Positions 15,686-22,666 of a DNA stretch of 58,407 nt are shown piece by piece (the first letter of the stretch is position 1; every line of letters begins with the position of its first letter). The notes beneath the pieces were generated by a model. That model made no database searches. It saw nothing but the letters and a program-made list of their open reading frames with translations, and had not been told where the DNA came from. The stretch is from Streptomyces cupreus. GTDB lineage: Bacteria; Actinomycetota; Actinomycetes; Streptomycetales; Streptomycetaceae. The position numbers and the translations under genes were made by a program. Where the stretch lies: positions 1-58,407 of the forward strand of contig NZ_JACMSF010000054.1 in the NCBI RefSeq assembly GCF_014257025.1, written 5' to 3'.

Positions 15686-17031
15686 TGGCCACCTGTCCCC
15701 CGTACCCGACGCACCCCATCGGTCCCACCGGCGGCGCACTGCGGCACGCGCACTGGTGGCAGCGGAAGTGGGTGCGTTACGGCGCGCTGATCACCCTTCT
15801 CGCGCTCTCCGGCCTCGTCATCCTCGCCCTGGTCCGCGAACAGACCGGCACCCAGGGCTTCCTGGTCGGGCTCGGCCTCGCCGTCCTGCCCGTGCCGCTG
15901 CTCATAGCCGCCTTCCGCTGGCTGGACCGGGTCGAGCCGGGCCCCTGGCGGAATCTGCTGTTCGCCTTCGCCTGGGGCGCCTGCGCGGCGGCGCTGATAG
16001 CCATCGTCGCCAACAGCTTCGCGACCAGATGGATAGCGACGGCCACCGCGGACCCGTCCAGCGCGGACACCCTCGGGGCGACCGTCATAGCGCCGATCGT
16101 GGAGGAGTCGGCGAAAGCGGCCGCCGTACTGCTCGTCTTCCTCTTCCGGCGCCGGGACTTCACCGGGCTCGTCGACGGGGTGGTGATAGCCGGGGTCACC
16201 GCCACCGGCTTCGCGTTCACCGAGAACATCCTCTACCTCGGTACCGCCTTCGGCACCGACCAGCTCACCGGCGACCGCGGCATCGCCTCCGTGACGGCCG
16301 CGACCTTCTTCGTGCGCGTCATCATGTCGCCCTTCGCGCACCCCCTGTTCACCGTCCTCACCGGCATCGGCTTCGGCGTCGCCGCACTCTCGGGCGAGCG
16401 CCAGCGCTGGCGGCGCGTCCTGCTGCCGCTGTCCGGGCTGCTGCTCGCGATGGGCATGCACGCGATGTGGAACGGCTCCTCGACCTTCGGCCCGTACGGC
16501 TTCTTCGCCGTCTACGCGGCGATCATGGTGCCCGCGTTCGGGCTGCTGACCTGGCTGCTGATCTGGACGCGGCAGCGCGAACTGCGCACCGTGCGGGAGG
16601 AGCTGCCCGCCTACGCCGTCGCCGGCTGGCTCACCCCGGGCGAGCCCTTCGCGCTCGGCTCGATGCGGGCCCGGCGCCTGGCCCGGCAGTACGCCCGCCG
16701 CCATGCCGGGAAGCAGGCGGCGCGGGAGGTGGCGCAGTACGAGGCGTATGCGACCTCGCTCGCGTTCCTGCGGCACCGAGGGCGCCGCGGCCGCGCGGGC
16801 GCCGACTTCGTCGTACGAGAGGCGGAGTTGCTGCGGGAACTGTGGCGGCGCCGGGAGGTCGCACGGCCCGCCCTCGACCACGCGGCCCGCGCCACGGCCC
16901 CGCCGGTGCCGGTGGTGGCGGCGCCGTGGCCGGTGTACGGGGCGTACGGCCACCCGCCGCAGCCGACGTACCAGCCCTACCCGGCGTATCCGGCGGGGCC
17001 GTACCCGGCGTACAACCCCTACCGTTCGTAG
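15685..17031 (+). CDS. prsW: PrsW-family intramembrane metalloprotease
   Basis: A 448-residue polytopic protein. It carries the PrsW family motifs in order: EESAK (E140, E141, K144), FAFTENILYLG (E180), FAHPLFT and HAMWNGSS. In B. subtilis, PrsW is the site-1 protease for the anti-sigma factor RsiW. The roughly 110-residue C-terminal tail is cytoplasmic, basic, and ends in a Pro/Tyr-rich repeat (YPAYPAGPYPAYNPYRS). It follows trmB by 52 bp. Its natural substrate is unknown, but the membrane-anchored sigma factor 6.5 kb away is a candidate by proximity only. Confidence 0.88.
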   Translation: MATCPPYPTHPIGPTGGALRHAHWWQRKWVRYGALITLLALSGLVILALVREQTGTQGFLVGLGLAVLPVPLLIAAFRWLDRVEPGPWRNLLFAFAWGACAAALIAIVANSFATRWIATATADPSSADTLGATVIAPIVEESAKAAAVLLVFLFRRRDFTGLVDGVVIAGVTATGFAFTENILYLGTAFGTDQLTGDRGIASVTAATFFVRVIMSPFAHPLFTVLTGIGFGVAALSGERQRWRRVLLPLSGLLLAMGMHAMWNGSSTFGPYGFFAVYAAIMVPAFGLLTWLLIWTRQRELRTVREELPAYAVAGWLTPGEPFALGSMRARRLARQYARRHAGKQAAREVAQYEAYATSLAFLRHRGRRGRAGADFVVREAELLRELWRRREVARPALDHAARATAPPVPVVAAPWPVYGAYGHPPQPTYQPYPAYPAGPYPAYNPYRS

Positions 17032-17101
17032 ACACCAGAAACCGGCAGCCCTGACGTCGGGGGGTCGTCGTCAGGACCGCCGGGGTTCTGGCGGGTCTTG
17101 A

Positions 17102-18130
17102 TCAGGGGTTGAGGCCCTTGCTGCGCAGCCAGGCGAGCGGGTCGATGCCGGAGGAGGAGCCCTCGGGGTGGACCTCCATGTGGAGGTGGGCCCCGGTGAC
17201 GTTGCCGGTCGCGCCCACGCGGCCGATGACGTCGCCCGTGGTGACCTTCTGCCCGACGCTGACGCTGATCGAGGACTGGTGGGCGTACCAGATCTCGGTG
17301 CCGTCCTCCAGAGTGAGCACGGTCTTGTAGCCGTAGGAGCCGTCCCAGCCGGCGGAGGTGATCGTGCCGCTGTGGACCGCCTTGATCAGCGTGCCCGTGG
17401 GAGCGGCGAAGTCGAGGCCGGTGTGATAGCCGGAGGACCACAGCGAGCCGGCCTGACCGAAGGTCGAGGTGATGGTGTACGAGGAGGTCGGCAGCGCGTA
17501 CTGCTTGGCCAGCGCGGCCAGGCGCTCGGCCTCCGCCTTCTCGCGGGCCTCCTGCTCGGCCTTCTCCTTGGCGGCGGCGGCCTTGGCCTCCGCCTCCTTC
17601 TCGGCCTCGGCGGCGGCTTCCGCGGCGGCCTTCTCGGCGGCAGCGGCGGCGGCCTCGGCGGCCTTGGTGTCGACCTGGTCCTGCTGCTGCTCGGCCTGGG
17701 CCATGATCCGGGCGCGCAGCGCCTCACCGGCGTCCGCGGCACCCTGCTCGGTGTCCGTGGTGATCATGCCGACGCTGCTGAGCGGGGTGGCCGAGGTCTC
17801 CGGCGCCTCGTCCACGGAGTCGTCGGAGATCAGCGGCAGGTCGGGCATGGTGATCGCGACCGGCGGCTTGCCGGACTGCGCGCTGGCCATGCCGCCCGCG
17901 CCGACGGCGGCTATGACACCGACGCCGAGAACCGTGGAGCTACGGGCGAGTCCGCCGCCGCGCTGCTTGGAGACGCGGTGCCGGCCGCGGACCGGGCGAA
18001 TGGATTCCGTGGTGGGGTTCCATTCCTCCCAGGGGCCCTCGTCGGTGCGGTAGCTGCCGTAGCCGAAGGACTCGTCACTGCGCTGGCTCGGCACGAACGG
18101 GGCCTCGGGGGCAGGCCGGTTTGACGCCAC
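17102..18130 (-). CDS. Secreted M23-family peptidase (LytM-type endopeptidase)
   Basis: A 342-residue exported cell-wall hydrolase. There is a long basic N-region and then a signal or anchor helix (SSTVLGVGVIAAVGAGGMASA, about residues 63-83). An Ala/Glu/Lys coiled-coil linker follows (about 150-215). The C-terminal LytM domain has the zinc ligands in HTGLDFAAPTGT and AHLHMEVHPEG, plus the expected GYKTVLTLEDG and YAHQSS strands. It should cleave peptide cross-bridges in peptidoglycan. GTG 18130 is used, with AAAGGAG about 9 bp upstream. The 5' UTR carries a ydaO-type riboswitch, so expression is probably controlled by cyclic di-AMP. Confidence 0.9.
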   Translation of the reverse strand: MASNRPAPEAPFVPSQRSDESFGYGSYRTDEGPWEEWNPTTESIRPVRGRHRVSKQRGGGLARSSTVLGVGVIAAVGAGGMASAQSGKPPVAITMPDLPLISDDSVDEAPETSATPLSSVGMITTDTEQGAADAGEALRARIMAQAEQQQDQVDTKAAEAAAAAAEKAAAEAAAEAEKEAEAKAAAAKEKAEQEAREKAEAERLAALAKQYALPTSSYTITSTFGQAGSLWSSGYHTGLDFAAPTGTLIKAVHSGTITSAGWDGSYGYKTVLTLEDGTEIWYAHQSSISVSVGQKVTTGDVIGRVGATGNVTGAHLHMEVHPEGSSSGIDPLAWLRSKGLNP

Positions 18131-18149
18131 GTGGGCGTGCTCCTTTCCT

Positions 18150-18300
18150 TCCTTCTCGCCTACCGGGTTAGCTGACGGGTTCGGAGCAGGAAGGTCTCCT
18201 ACGCGCGTATATCCGCCGTTTCCGTACGGCGGATTACGCCCGATTCACCCCAAGTTGGTGGTTCCCCGGTTCCCTTGCGGGATTCGGCGCGTGCGCACGG
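18150..18300 (-). ncRNA. Cyclic di-AMP riboswitch (ydaO-yuaA element)
   Basis: On the minus strand, directly before the M23 gene, the conserved ydaO blocks occur in order. They are GCGCCGAATCC, GGAACCGGGGAACC, CTTGGGGTGAATC, a variable hairpin CCGCCGTACGGAAACGGCGG, CGTAGGA, CTGCTCCGAACCCGTCAGC and TAACCCGGTAGGCGAG. The outer stem pairs CGCC (about 18286-18290) with GGCG (18157-18160). This class senses cyclic di-AMP and usually turns genes off when ligand is bound. In Streptomyces it is known upstream of cell-wall hydrolase genes such as rpfA. Confidence 0.9.
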
Positions 18301-18343
18301 AGCCGCCTCTTGTGACGGCTGGGACGACCGCGCTGCGTTATCG

Positions 18344-18399
18344 AACGTTAATAGACGTGGGGCATGGATTCCAAGCCGTTCGACTTGATCATTAACGTT
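18344..18399. promoter_or_regulatory. Paired AACGTTAA / TTAACGTT sites upstream of the riboswitch
   Basis: AACGTTAA (18344-18351) and TTAACGTT (18392-18399) are inverted copies about 40 bp apart in the region where the M23 promoter should lie. They may be a regulator site. Confidence 0.35.
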
Positions 18400-18513
18400 T
18401 TTGGCCTGGACTTTCAGGTCACCAGCGGGCCAAATCGGGCGAGTTGACCAAGCCGCAGCCGTCACACAGGTATTGACGGTATGTCAGTTGTTATGCGGAG
18501 GGCTCCCATCCGA

Positions 18514-19629
18514 TCACCCCCGGTGACCATCAGGGGGTCTTCTTACGGCGAGCAGCGCCATGTCGTCCGCCATGCCGCCCCCGCAGTGCCGGCGTACCTC
18601 CTCGGCGAGGGTGCGGATCAGGGTGCCGGGATCGCGGAAGACGCGGCCGGCCAGCCGTCGCTCGGGGTCGTAGAAGGCGCCGTGCGCGTCCCGGGCCTCG
18701 GTCAGGCCGTCGGTGTGCAGGAGCAGGGTGGTGCCGGGCGGGAAGGGGACCTCGTCGGCGCGGTCGGGCCAGTTGTCGAGGTCGCTCATGCCCAGCGGGA
18801 GGGCGGGCTCGCGGGCGGCCAGCGGGCGCACGGTGCCATCGGGGTACAGCAGCAGCGGGGGCGGATGGCCGCGGTTGACGACGCGGACGAGCCCGTCGCC
18901 GTGCGGGAGTTCGGCGAGCACGACGGTCGTGAACCCCTCGACGGCCTCGATCCCGCCCTGCCGCGAGGCCTCACGGGACAGCGCCCGCTCCAGCCGCTGC
19001 ACCACCGCCTCCAGGCTCGCCTCCTGCTCGGCGGCCTCCCGGAAGGCCCCGATGACCACGGCGACGGCCGCGACGGCCCCCATCCCCTTTCCGCGCACAT
19101 CGCCGACGACGAGCCGTACGCCGTACGCGCTGTCCTGCACCGCGTACAGATCGCCGCCGATGTAGGCATCGGCCTGCGCCGCCTCGTAGCGGGCGGCGAT
19201 CTCGTAGCCGCCGATCCGCTCCACGGGTTCGGGCAGGACGGCGCGCTGGGTGGCCACGGCGATCTCGCGCTGCGAGGCGAGCCGCAGATCGCCGCGGCGC
19301 ACGACGCGGTTGAGCACGACGGCCAGGACGGCGACGGTGACCACGGTCACCACCTCGGTGACCGTGTCCGCGTCCATGCCGAAGCCGTAGCGGACATGGA
19401 CGCCGTACGCGGCGATCAGGGCCACGATCCCGGTGACGACGGTGCCGATCAGCGGGTAGAACGGCGCGGCCACCAGCGGGGCGGCGGTGAAGAAGGGGAT
19501 CGCGGTGAAGTCCCGTGGGGTGACGAAGTCGTAGAGGACGCCGCCCGCGATCAGCAGCGCCGGGAGCAGCAGGACGACGGTGCGTGCGGTTGGGACGTGC
19601 CAGGTCTCGTCCACGCCTGAAGCCCGCAC
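18514..19629 (-). CDS. Membrane SpoIIE/RsbU-type PP2C serine phosphatase
   Basis: A 371-residue protein. Three to four membrane helices fill the first 110 residues (RTVVLLLPALLIAGGVLYD, PLIGTVVTGIVALIAAYG, VVTVVTVAVLAVVL). A PP2C domain follows with the metal-binding motifs GGDLYAV, GDVRGKGMGAVAAVA, HTDGLTEARD and MADDMALLAVR. It should dephosphorylate an anti-anti-sigma partner in response to an unknown signal. GTG 19629 has GGGAGG 6 bp upstream. The frame open to 19728 lacks a better site. It is unrelated in domain layout to the PAS-containing phosphatase at 2482. Confidence 0.85.
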   Translation of the reverse strand: MRASGVDETWHVPTARTVVLLLPALLIAGGVLYDFVTPRDFTAIPFFTAAPLVAAPFYPLIGTVVTGIVALIAAYGVHVRYGFGMDADTVTEVVTVVTVAVLAVVLNRVVRRGDLRLASQREIAVATQRAVLPEPVERIGGYEIAARYEAAQADAYIGGDLYAVQDSAYGVRLVVGDVRGKGMGAVAAVAVVIGAFREAAEQEASLEAVVQRLERALSREASRQGGIEAVEGFTTVVLAELPHGDGLVRVVNRGHPPPLLLYPDGTVRPLAAREPALPLGMSDLDNWPDRADEVPFPPGTTLLLHTDGLTEARDAHGAFYDPERRLAGRVFRDPGTLIRTLAEEVRRHCGGGMADDMALLAVRRPPDGHRG

Positions 19630-19730
19630 TGCCCGCCTCCCGCCACATCCGCCGTCCCTCCAGGTTTCCCGGAGCGGGGGCGGGGGGCGAACGGTGTGGG
19701 CCGAGTGGATGAGGCACGGGGAACGCACCG

Positions 19731-19760
19731 AGGGCCGGAACCCTTTCGGATTCCGGCCCT
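19731..19760 (-). terminator. Hairpin terminator after tRNA-fMet
   Basis: AGGGCCGGAA and TTCCGGCCCT form a 10-bp stem immediately downstream of the tRNA on the minus strand. Confidence 0.7.
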
Positions 19761-19770
19761 CGGCCTTCAG

Positions 19771-19844
19771 TAGCGGGGACAGGATTTGAACCTGCGACCT
19801 CTGGGTTATGAGCCCAGCGAGCTACCGAGCTGCTCCACCCCGCG
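19771..19844 (-). tRNA. Initiator tRNA-fMet (CAT)
   Basis: A cloverleaf is present on the minus strand with anticodon CAT. Initiator marks are visible: three G-C pairs in the anticodon stem (CTGGG/CCCAG) and a mismatch at position 1-72 (C opposite T). CCA is not encoded. A promoter-like TACACT lies just upstream, near 19860. The genome-side context is the remnant frame at 19905-20074. Confidence 0.92.
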
Positions 19845-19904
19845 TCGGTGAAACCAGTGTACGTCATCCGCGGGACACGAAGCACACGCGTTTGTTCACG
19901 CGGG

Positions 19905-20074
19905 CCTCCCCGGCGAGCCTGCGGGCGGCGAGGGCCGCCGAGGCCATGGCTCAGCGCGACCTCCAGGACCGGCTGCGCCCGGTGCTTGTACGCGCCGTAC
20001 GACGTCCAGTTGCGCGCGCTGACGAGGACGCCGGGGCGGGCGAACTCGGCGTCGGGCGGGAGGGCGCGCGCCAC
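19905..20074 (-). pseudogene. Possible truncated and frameshifted gene remnant between ribD-like gene and tRNA-fMet
   Basis: From GTG 20074 the minus-strand frame has strongly coding-like third positions (residues such as DAEFARPGVLVSARNW, then KHRAQPVLEVAL). It then loses that character after about 40 codons, while another frame continues with AALAARRLAGEARVNKR and stops near 19870. No ribosome binding site precedes it. It begins only 23 bp after the stop of the RibD-like gene, as if a gene had been cut by insertion of the rib module. The protein family is not recognised. Confidence 0.35.
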
Positions 20075-20097
20075 GGTGGGCAGCGGGGGTGGGGCTC

Positions 20098-21225
20098 TTA
20101 CGGCAGCAGGTGGGTGTTCGGTGCCTTCGCGCGGTCCTCGAACTCCGGGAGCACCACCACGTCAACGCCCGCCGACGCCAGCAGCCCGCTCCCGTCGGCG
20201 TCCACCACGAAGGTGTCCGGCTCGCGCCACGCCGTGACGACCCTGCGTACGCCCGCCTGAAGGATCAGCCGAGCGCAGGGCGCCGGGCGGGAGGCCCGGT
20301 GGGCGCAGGGTTCCAGGCTGCTGTACACCGTCGCCGAGGCCAGCCGGGGGTCCGTCGGGTCGATCTTCGCCAGTGCCGCTTCCTCCGCGTGGACCACCGG
20401 GTCGTCGCCCTCCCGGGAGTGGCCGCGGGCGAGTTCCGTACCGTCGGACGCCACCACCACCGCGCCGACGCTGAACGCCGTCCGCGACGGCGGGCACAGC
20501 TCCGCCAGTTCGCAGGCCAGCCGGAGCCAGTGGCGGTCCGCGGCCGTGGCCCGCGTGCCTTCGCCGGGTGCCGTGGGTGCGTAGCGCATCAGGACCACGT
20601 CCTCGATACGGCGGGACTCCAGCAGCCGCAGCCGGCCCTGCTGGTACCCCCCGGGGCCGAAGAGGCGCGGCGCGGACGGGTCGCCGACGAACAGGGGGGC
20701 CAGCACCAGGTGCAGCTCGTCCGCCAGACCCTCCTGGAGGAGCTGGGTGTGGACACGGCCGCCGCCCTCCACCATCAGGCGCCGCACCCCCCGGGCGTGC
20801 AGATCCTCCAGCAGTCGCCGCCAGTCCAGGTCGGGGCCCAGGGACACCACGTCCGCCGCGAGGCCTGCCGCGCGGGCCCGCTCGGCGCCCTTCTCCGTCG
20901 TATAGACGATCTTCTCGCCGCCCGTGTGCCAGAACTTCGCCTCCGGATCCAGCTCCCCGCTCCCGCTGACCGTGACCTTCAGGGGGTACTCCGGCCGCCC
21001 CGCGCAAACCCGTACCGCGCGCCGCGACGGGGAGTTGACCAGGAGCCGGGGGTTGTCGGCGCGGATCGTCCCGGCGCCGACGAGGATCGCGTCGACCGAC
21101 GCCCGTACCTCGTCGACCCGGTCGAAGTCGGCCGGGCTGGAGAGCAGCAGCCGCTCGGGGCCGGTGTCGTCCAAGTAGCCGTCGAGGGAGACGGCGGCCG
21201 ACAGCAGGACGTAAGGGAGAGGCAT
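20098..21225 (-). CDS. RibD-like bifunctional protein with reversed domain order (reductase first, deaminase second)
   Basis: A 375-residue protein. Residues 1-215 are a RibD C-terminal/DHFR-like reductase (VSLDGYLDD, VDAILVGAGTIRADNP, MVEGGGRVHTQLL). Residues 225-375 are a cytidine-deaminase-fold domain with the zinc motif HAE (H279, E281) and PC(x9)C (C307, C317). Canonical RibD has the deaminase at the N-terminus and the reductase at the C-terminus, so this one is permuted. It would convert the GTP cyclohydrolase II product toward ribitylaminouracil phosphate if both sites are active. ATG 21225 has GGAG 5 bp upstream. It is divergent from the MarR gene, and ribA lies just beyond. Confidence 0.85.
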   Translation of the reverse strand: MPLPYVLLSAAVSLDGYLDDTGPERLLLSSPADFDRVDEVRASVDAILVGAGTIRADNPRLLVNSPSRRAVRVCAGRPEYPLKVTVSGSGELDPEAKFWHTGGEKIVYTTEKGAERARAAGLAADVVSLGPDLDWRRLLEDLHARGVRRLMVEGGGRVHTQLLQEGLADELHLVLAPLFVGDPSAPRLFGPGGYQQGRLRLLESRRIEDVVLMRYAPTAPGEGTRATAADRHWLRLACELAELCPPSRTAFSVGAVVVASDGTELARGHSREGDDPVVHAEEAALAKIDPTDPRLASATVYSSLEPCAHRASRPAPCARLILQAGVRRVVTAWREPDTFVVDADGSGLLASAGVDVVVLPEFEDRAKAPNTHLLP

Positions 21226-21247
21226 CGACGCTCCAGCGGGACCGGCG

Positions 21248-21310
21248 GGCTTGGTTCAGGGCGGCGCCTGGTTCCAAGGCGGCGCTTGATTCAAGGCGGG
21301 CTTGGTTCAA
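21248..21310. repeat. Degenerate 16-18 bp tandem repeats between ribD-like gene and marR
   Basis: Three to four units of the form GGCTTGGTTCAAGGCGGC follow one another. The last runs into the marR promoter. Each contains TTGRTTCAAG-like text similar to a half of the operator described at ribA, so they may be decayed or low-affinity operator copies. Confidence 0.6.
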
Positions 21311-21337
21311 GTTTTAAGCAAATCTACACTGGACCCA
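21302..21337 (+). promoter_or_regulatory. marR promoter for a leaderless mRNA, overlapping operator
   Basis: TTGGTT (21302-21307) and TACACT (21325-21330) are spaced 17 bp apart. The ATG begins 7 bp after the -10, so transcription and translation starts should coincide. No Shine-Dalgarno fits. An operator-like TGGTTCAAGTTTTAAGCA (21303-21320) lies inside the promoter and matches the ribA site at 15 of 18 positions, suggesting autorepression. Confidence 0.65.
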
Positions 21338-21837
21338 TGACGACCCGCTGGCTCACCCCCGAGGAGCAGCGCGCCTGGCGCGCGTACATCGGTGCCGCCC
21401 TCCTCCTGGAGGACGCCCTGGACCGGCAGCTCCAGCATGACGCCGGCATGCCGCACATGTACTACTCCATCCTCAGCAATCTCTCCGAGTCCCCGGAGCG
21501 CCGGCTGCGGATGACCGACCTCGCGGAGCGCCTGAAGATCACGCGCAGCCGGCTGACGTACGCCGTGGCCAGGCTGGAGAAGGACGGGCTCGTACGGCGC
21601 GAGGAGTGCCGCTGGGACAAGCGGGGCAGTGTCGCCGCGCTGACGGACGAGGGGATGACCGTCCTGGAACGGACGGCACCCGGCCATGTGGCGACCGTAC
21701 GGGCCGCCCTCTTCGATCACCTCACGCCGGAGCAGGTGGGGCAGCTGGAGGAGATCTTCAGCGGCGTGACGCAGGCACTGCAGGGCGGGGAGCCCGCCGA
21801 TGTGCCGTGGCTGCGCCGCTCGTGCAGTGGTGAATGA
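21337..21837 (+). CDS. MarR-family regulator of the rib module
   Basis: A 166-residue MarR protein with HTH MTDLAERLKITRSRLTYAVARLEKDG (about residues 62-87) and wing VRREECRWDKRGSVAALT. It sits between the permuted ribD-like gene and ribA. Near-identical palindromes occur in its own promoter and twice in front of ribA. It is therefore most likely the repressor of this flavin module. The ligand may be a flavin or pathway intermediate (inferred). The start is fixed by the leaderless promoter. The upstream open frame is non-coding. Confidence 0.88.
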   Translation: MTTRWLTPEEQRAWRAYIGAALLLEDALDRQLQHDAGMPHMYYSILSNLSESPERRLRMTDLAERLKITRSRLTYAVARLEKDGLVRREECRWDKRGSVAALTDEGMTVLERTAPGHVATVRAALFDHLTPEQVGQLEEIFSGVTQALQGGEPADVPWLRRSCSGE

Positions 21838-21854
21838 GCCGCGTCACATTTTAG

Positions 21855-21917
21855 TTGCTTCAAATTTCAAGCATGAGGTAGGGTCCCGAACCGAGGATCT
21901 GCTTCAAATATGAAGCA
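21855..21917 (+). promoter_or_regulatory. ribA promoter with two MarR-type operators
   Basis: The promoter is TTGCTT (21855-21860) and TAGGGT (21879-21884), spacer 18. The palindromes TGCTTCAAATTTCAAGCA (21856-21873) and TGCTTCAAATATGAAGCA (21900-21917) cover the -35 and the early transcribed region respectively. This is a classic repression layout. The same sequence is in the marR promoter. Confidence 0.7.
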
Positions 21918-21943
21918 GATAGCCCCGAGGACCGGAGACCCGC

Positions 21944-22579
21944 ATGTCCGAGCACCCCGCCGCCACCCCGCGCTCCCGCGTCCGCGTGCCGCTGCGCTTC
22001 CAGGACGGCTATAGCGTCGACGCCGACCTCGTCACCTTCCACGGCCTCGCCGACGGCCAGGAACACGTGGCCGTCGTCCTCGGCGACCCCGGCCCCGTCC
22101 CGCTCGTCCGGCTGCACTCGGAGTGCCTGACCGGCGATGTCTTCGGCTCGGCCCGCTGCGACTGCGGTCCCCAGTTGCGCGAGGCGGTCGAGCGCATCGC
22201 GGAGCGCGGCGGCGTGCTGCTCTACCTCCGCCAGGAGGGCCGCGGCATCGGCCTCTACAACAAGCTCGACGCGTACGCCCTCCAGGACCAGGGCCTCGAC
22301 ACCTACGCCGCCAACGCCGCCCTCGGCCTGCCCGAGGACGCCCGCGACTACACGGCGGCCGCCCAGATGCTGACGGCGCTCGGCATCGGCGAACTGGACC
22401 TGCTCTCCAACAACCCCGACAAGGCGGCCCAGTTGCGCGACCTCGGCATCGGCGTCCGCGACCGGATCCCCACCGGCGTCTTCACCACCGCCCACAATGT
22501 CCGCTACCTGCGCGCCAAGGTCCTCCAGACCCAACACACCCTGCCGCTCGGCGAGTTGGCCGACCGTACGGCGGGCTGA
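21944..22579 (+). CDS. ribA: GTP cyclohydrolase II
   Basis: A 211-residue enzyme that opens GTP to 2,5-diamino-6-ribosylaminopyrimidinone phosphate, releasing formate and pyrophosphate. Zinc cysteines C61, C72 and C74 sit in CLTGDVFGSARCDCG. The catalytic block is LYLRQEGRGIGLYNKLDAYALQDQG. Tyr94 matches the conserved tyrosine whose replacement in one S. coelicolor homologue gives a formylated product, so ordinary activity is expected. It stands alone, without the RibB domain of RibBA fusions. ATG 21944 has GGAG 6 bp upstream. It is probably a second copy outside the main rib operon. Confidence 0.93.
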   Translation: MSEHPAATPRSRVRVPLRFQDGYSVDADLVTFHGLADGQEHVAVVLGDPGPVPLVRLHSECLTGDVFGSARCDCGPQLREAVERIAERGGVLLYLRQEGRGIGLYNKLDAYALQDQGLDTYAANAALGLPEDARDYTAAAQMLTALGIGELDLLSNNPDKAAQLRDLGIGVRDRIPTGVFTTAHNVRYLRAKVLQTQHTLPLGELADRTAG

Positions 22580-22666
22580 CGCTCCCCGGGAATGTCTCCC
22601 TGACCGCTGGTGCGCAGCCGTTCGACTACGTACAGTGCTGCGACCGGGGTGTGACTGGGGGGTGCC

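Noticed and set aside
20089..21837. Extended N-terminus of the MarR protein (582 aa frame)
   Set aside because: The upstream 416 codons are antisense to the RibD-like gene. The promoter and homology place the start at 21337.
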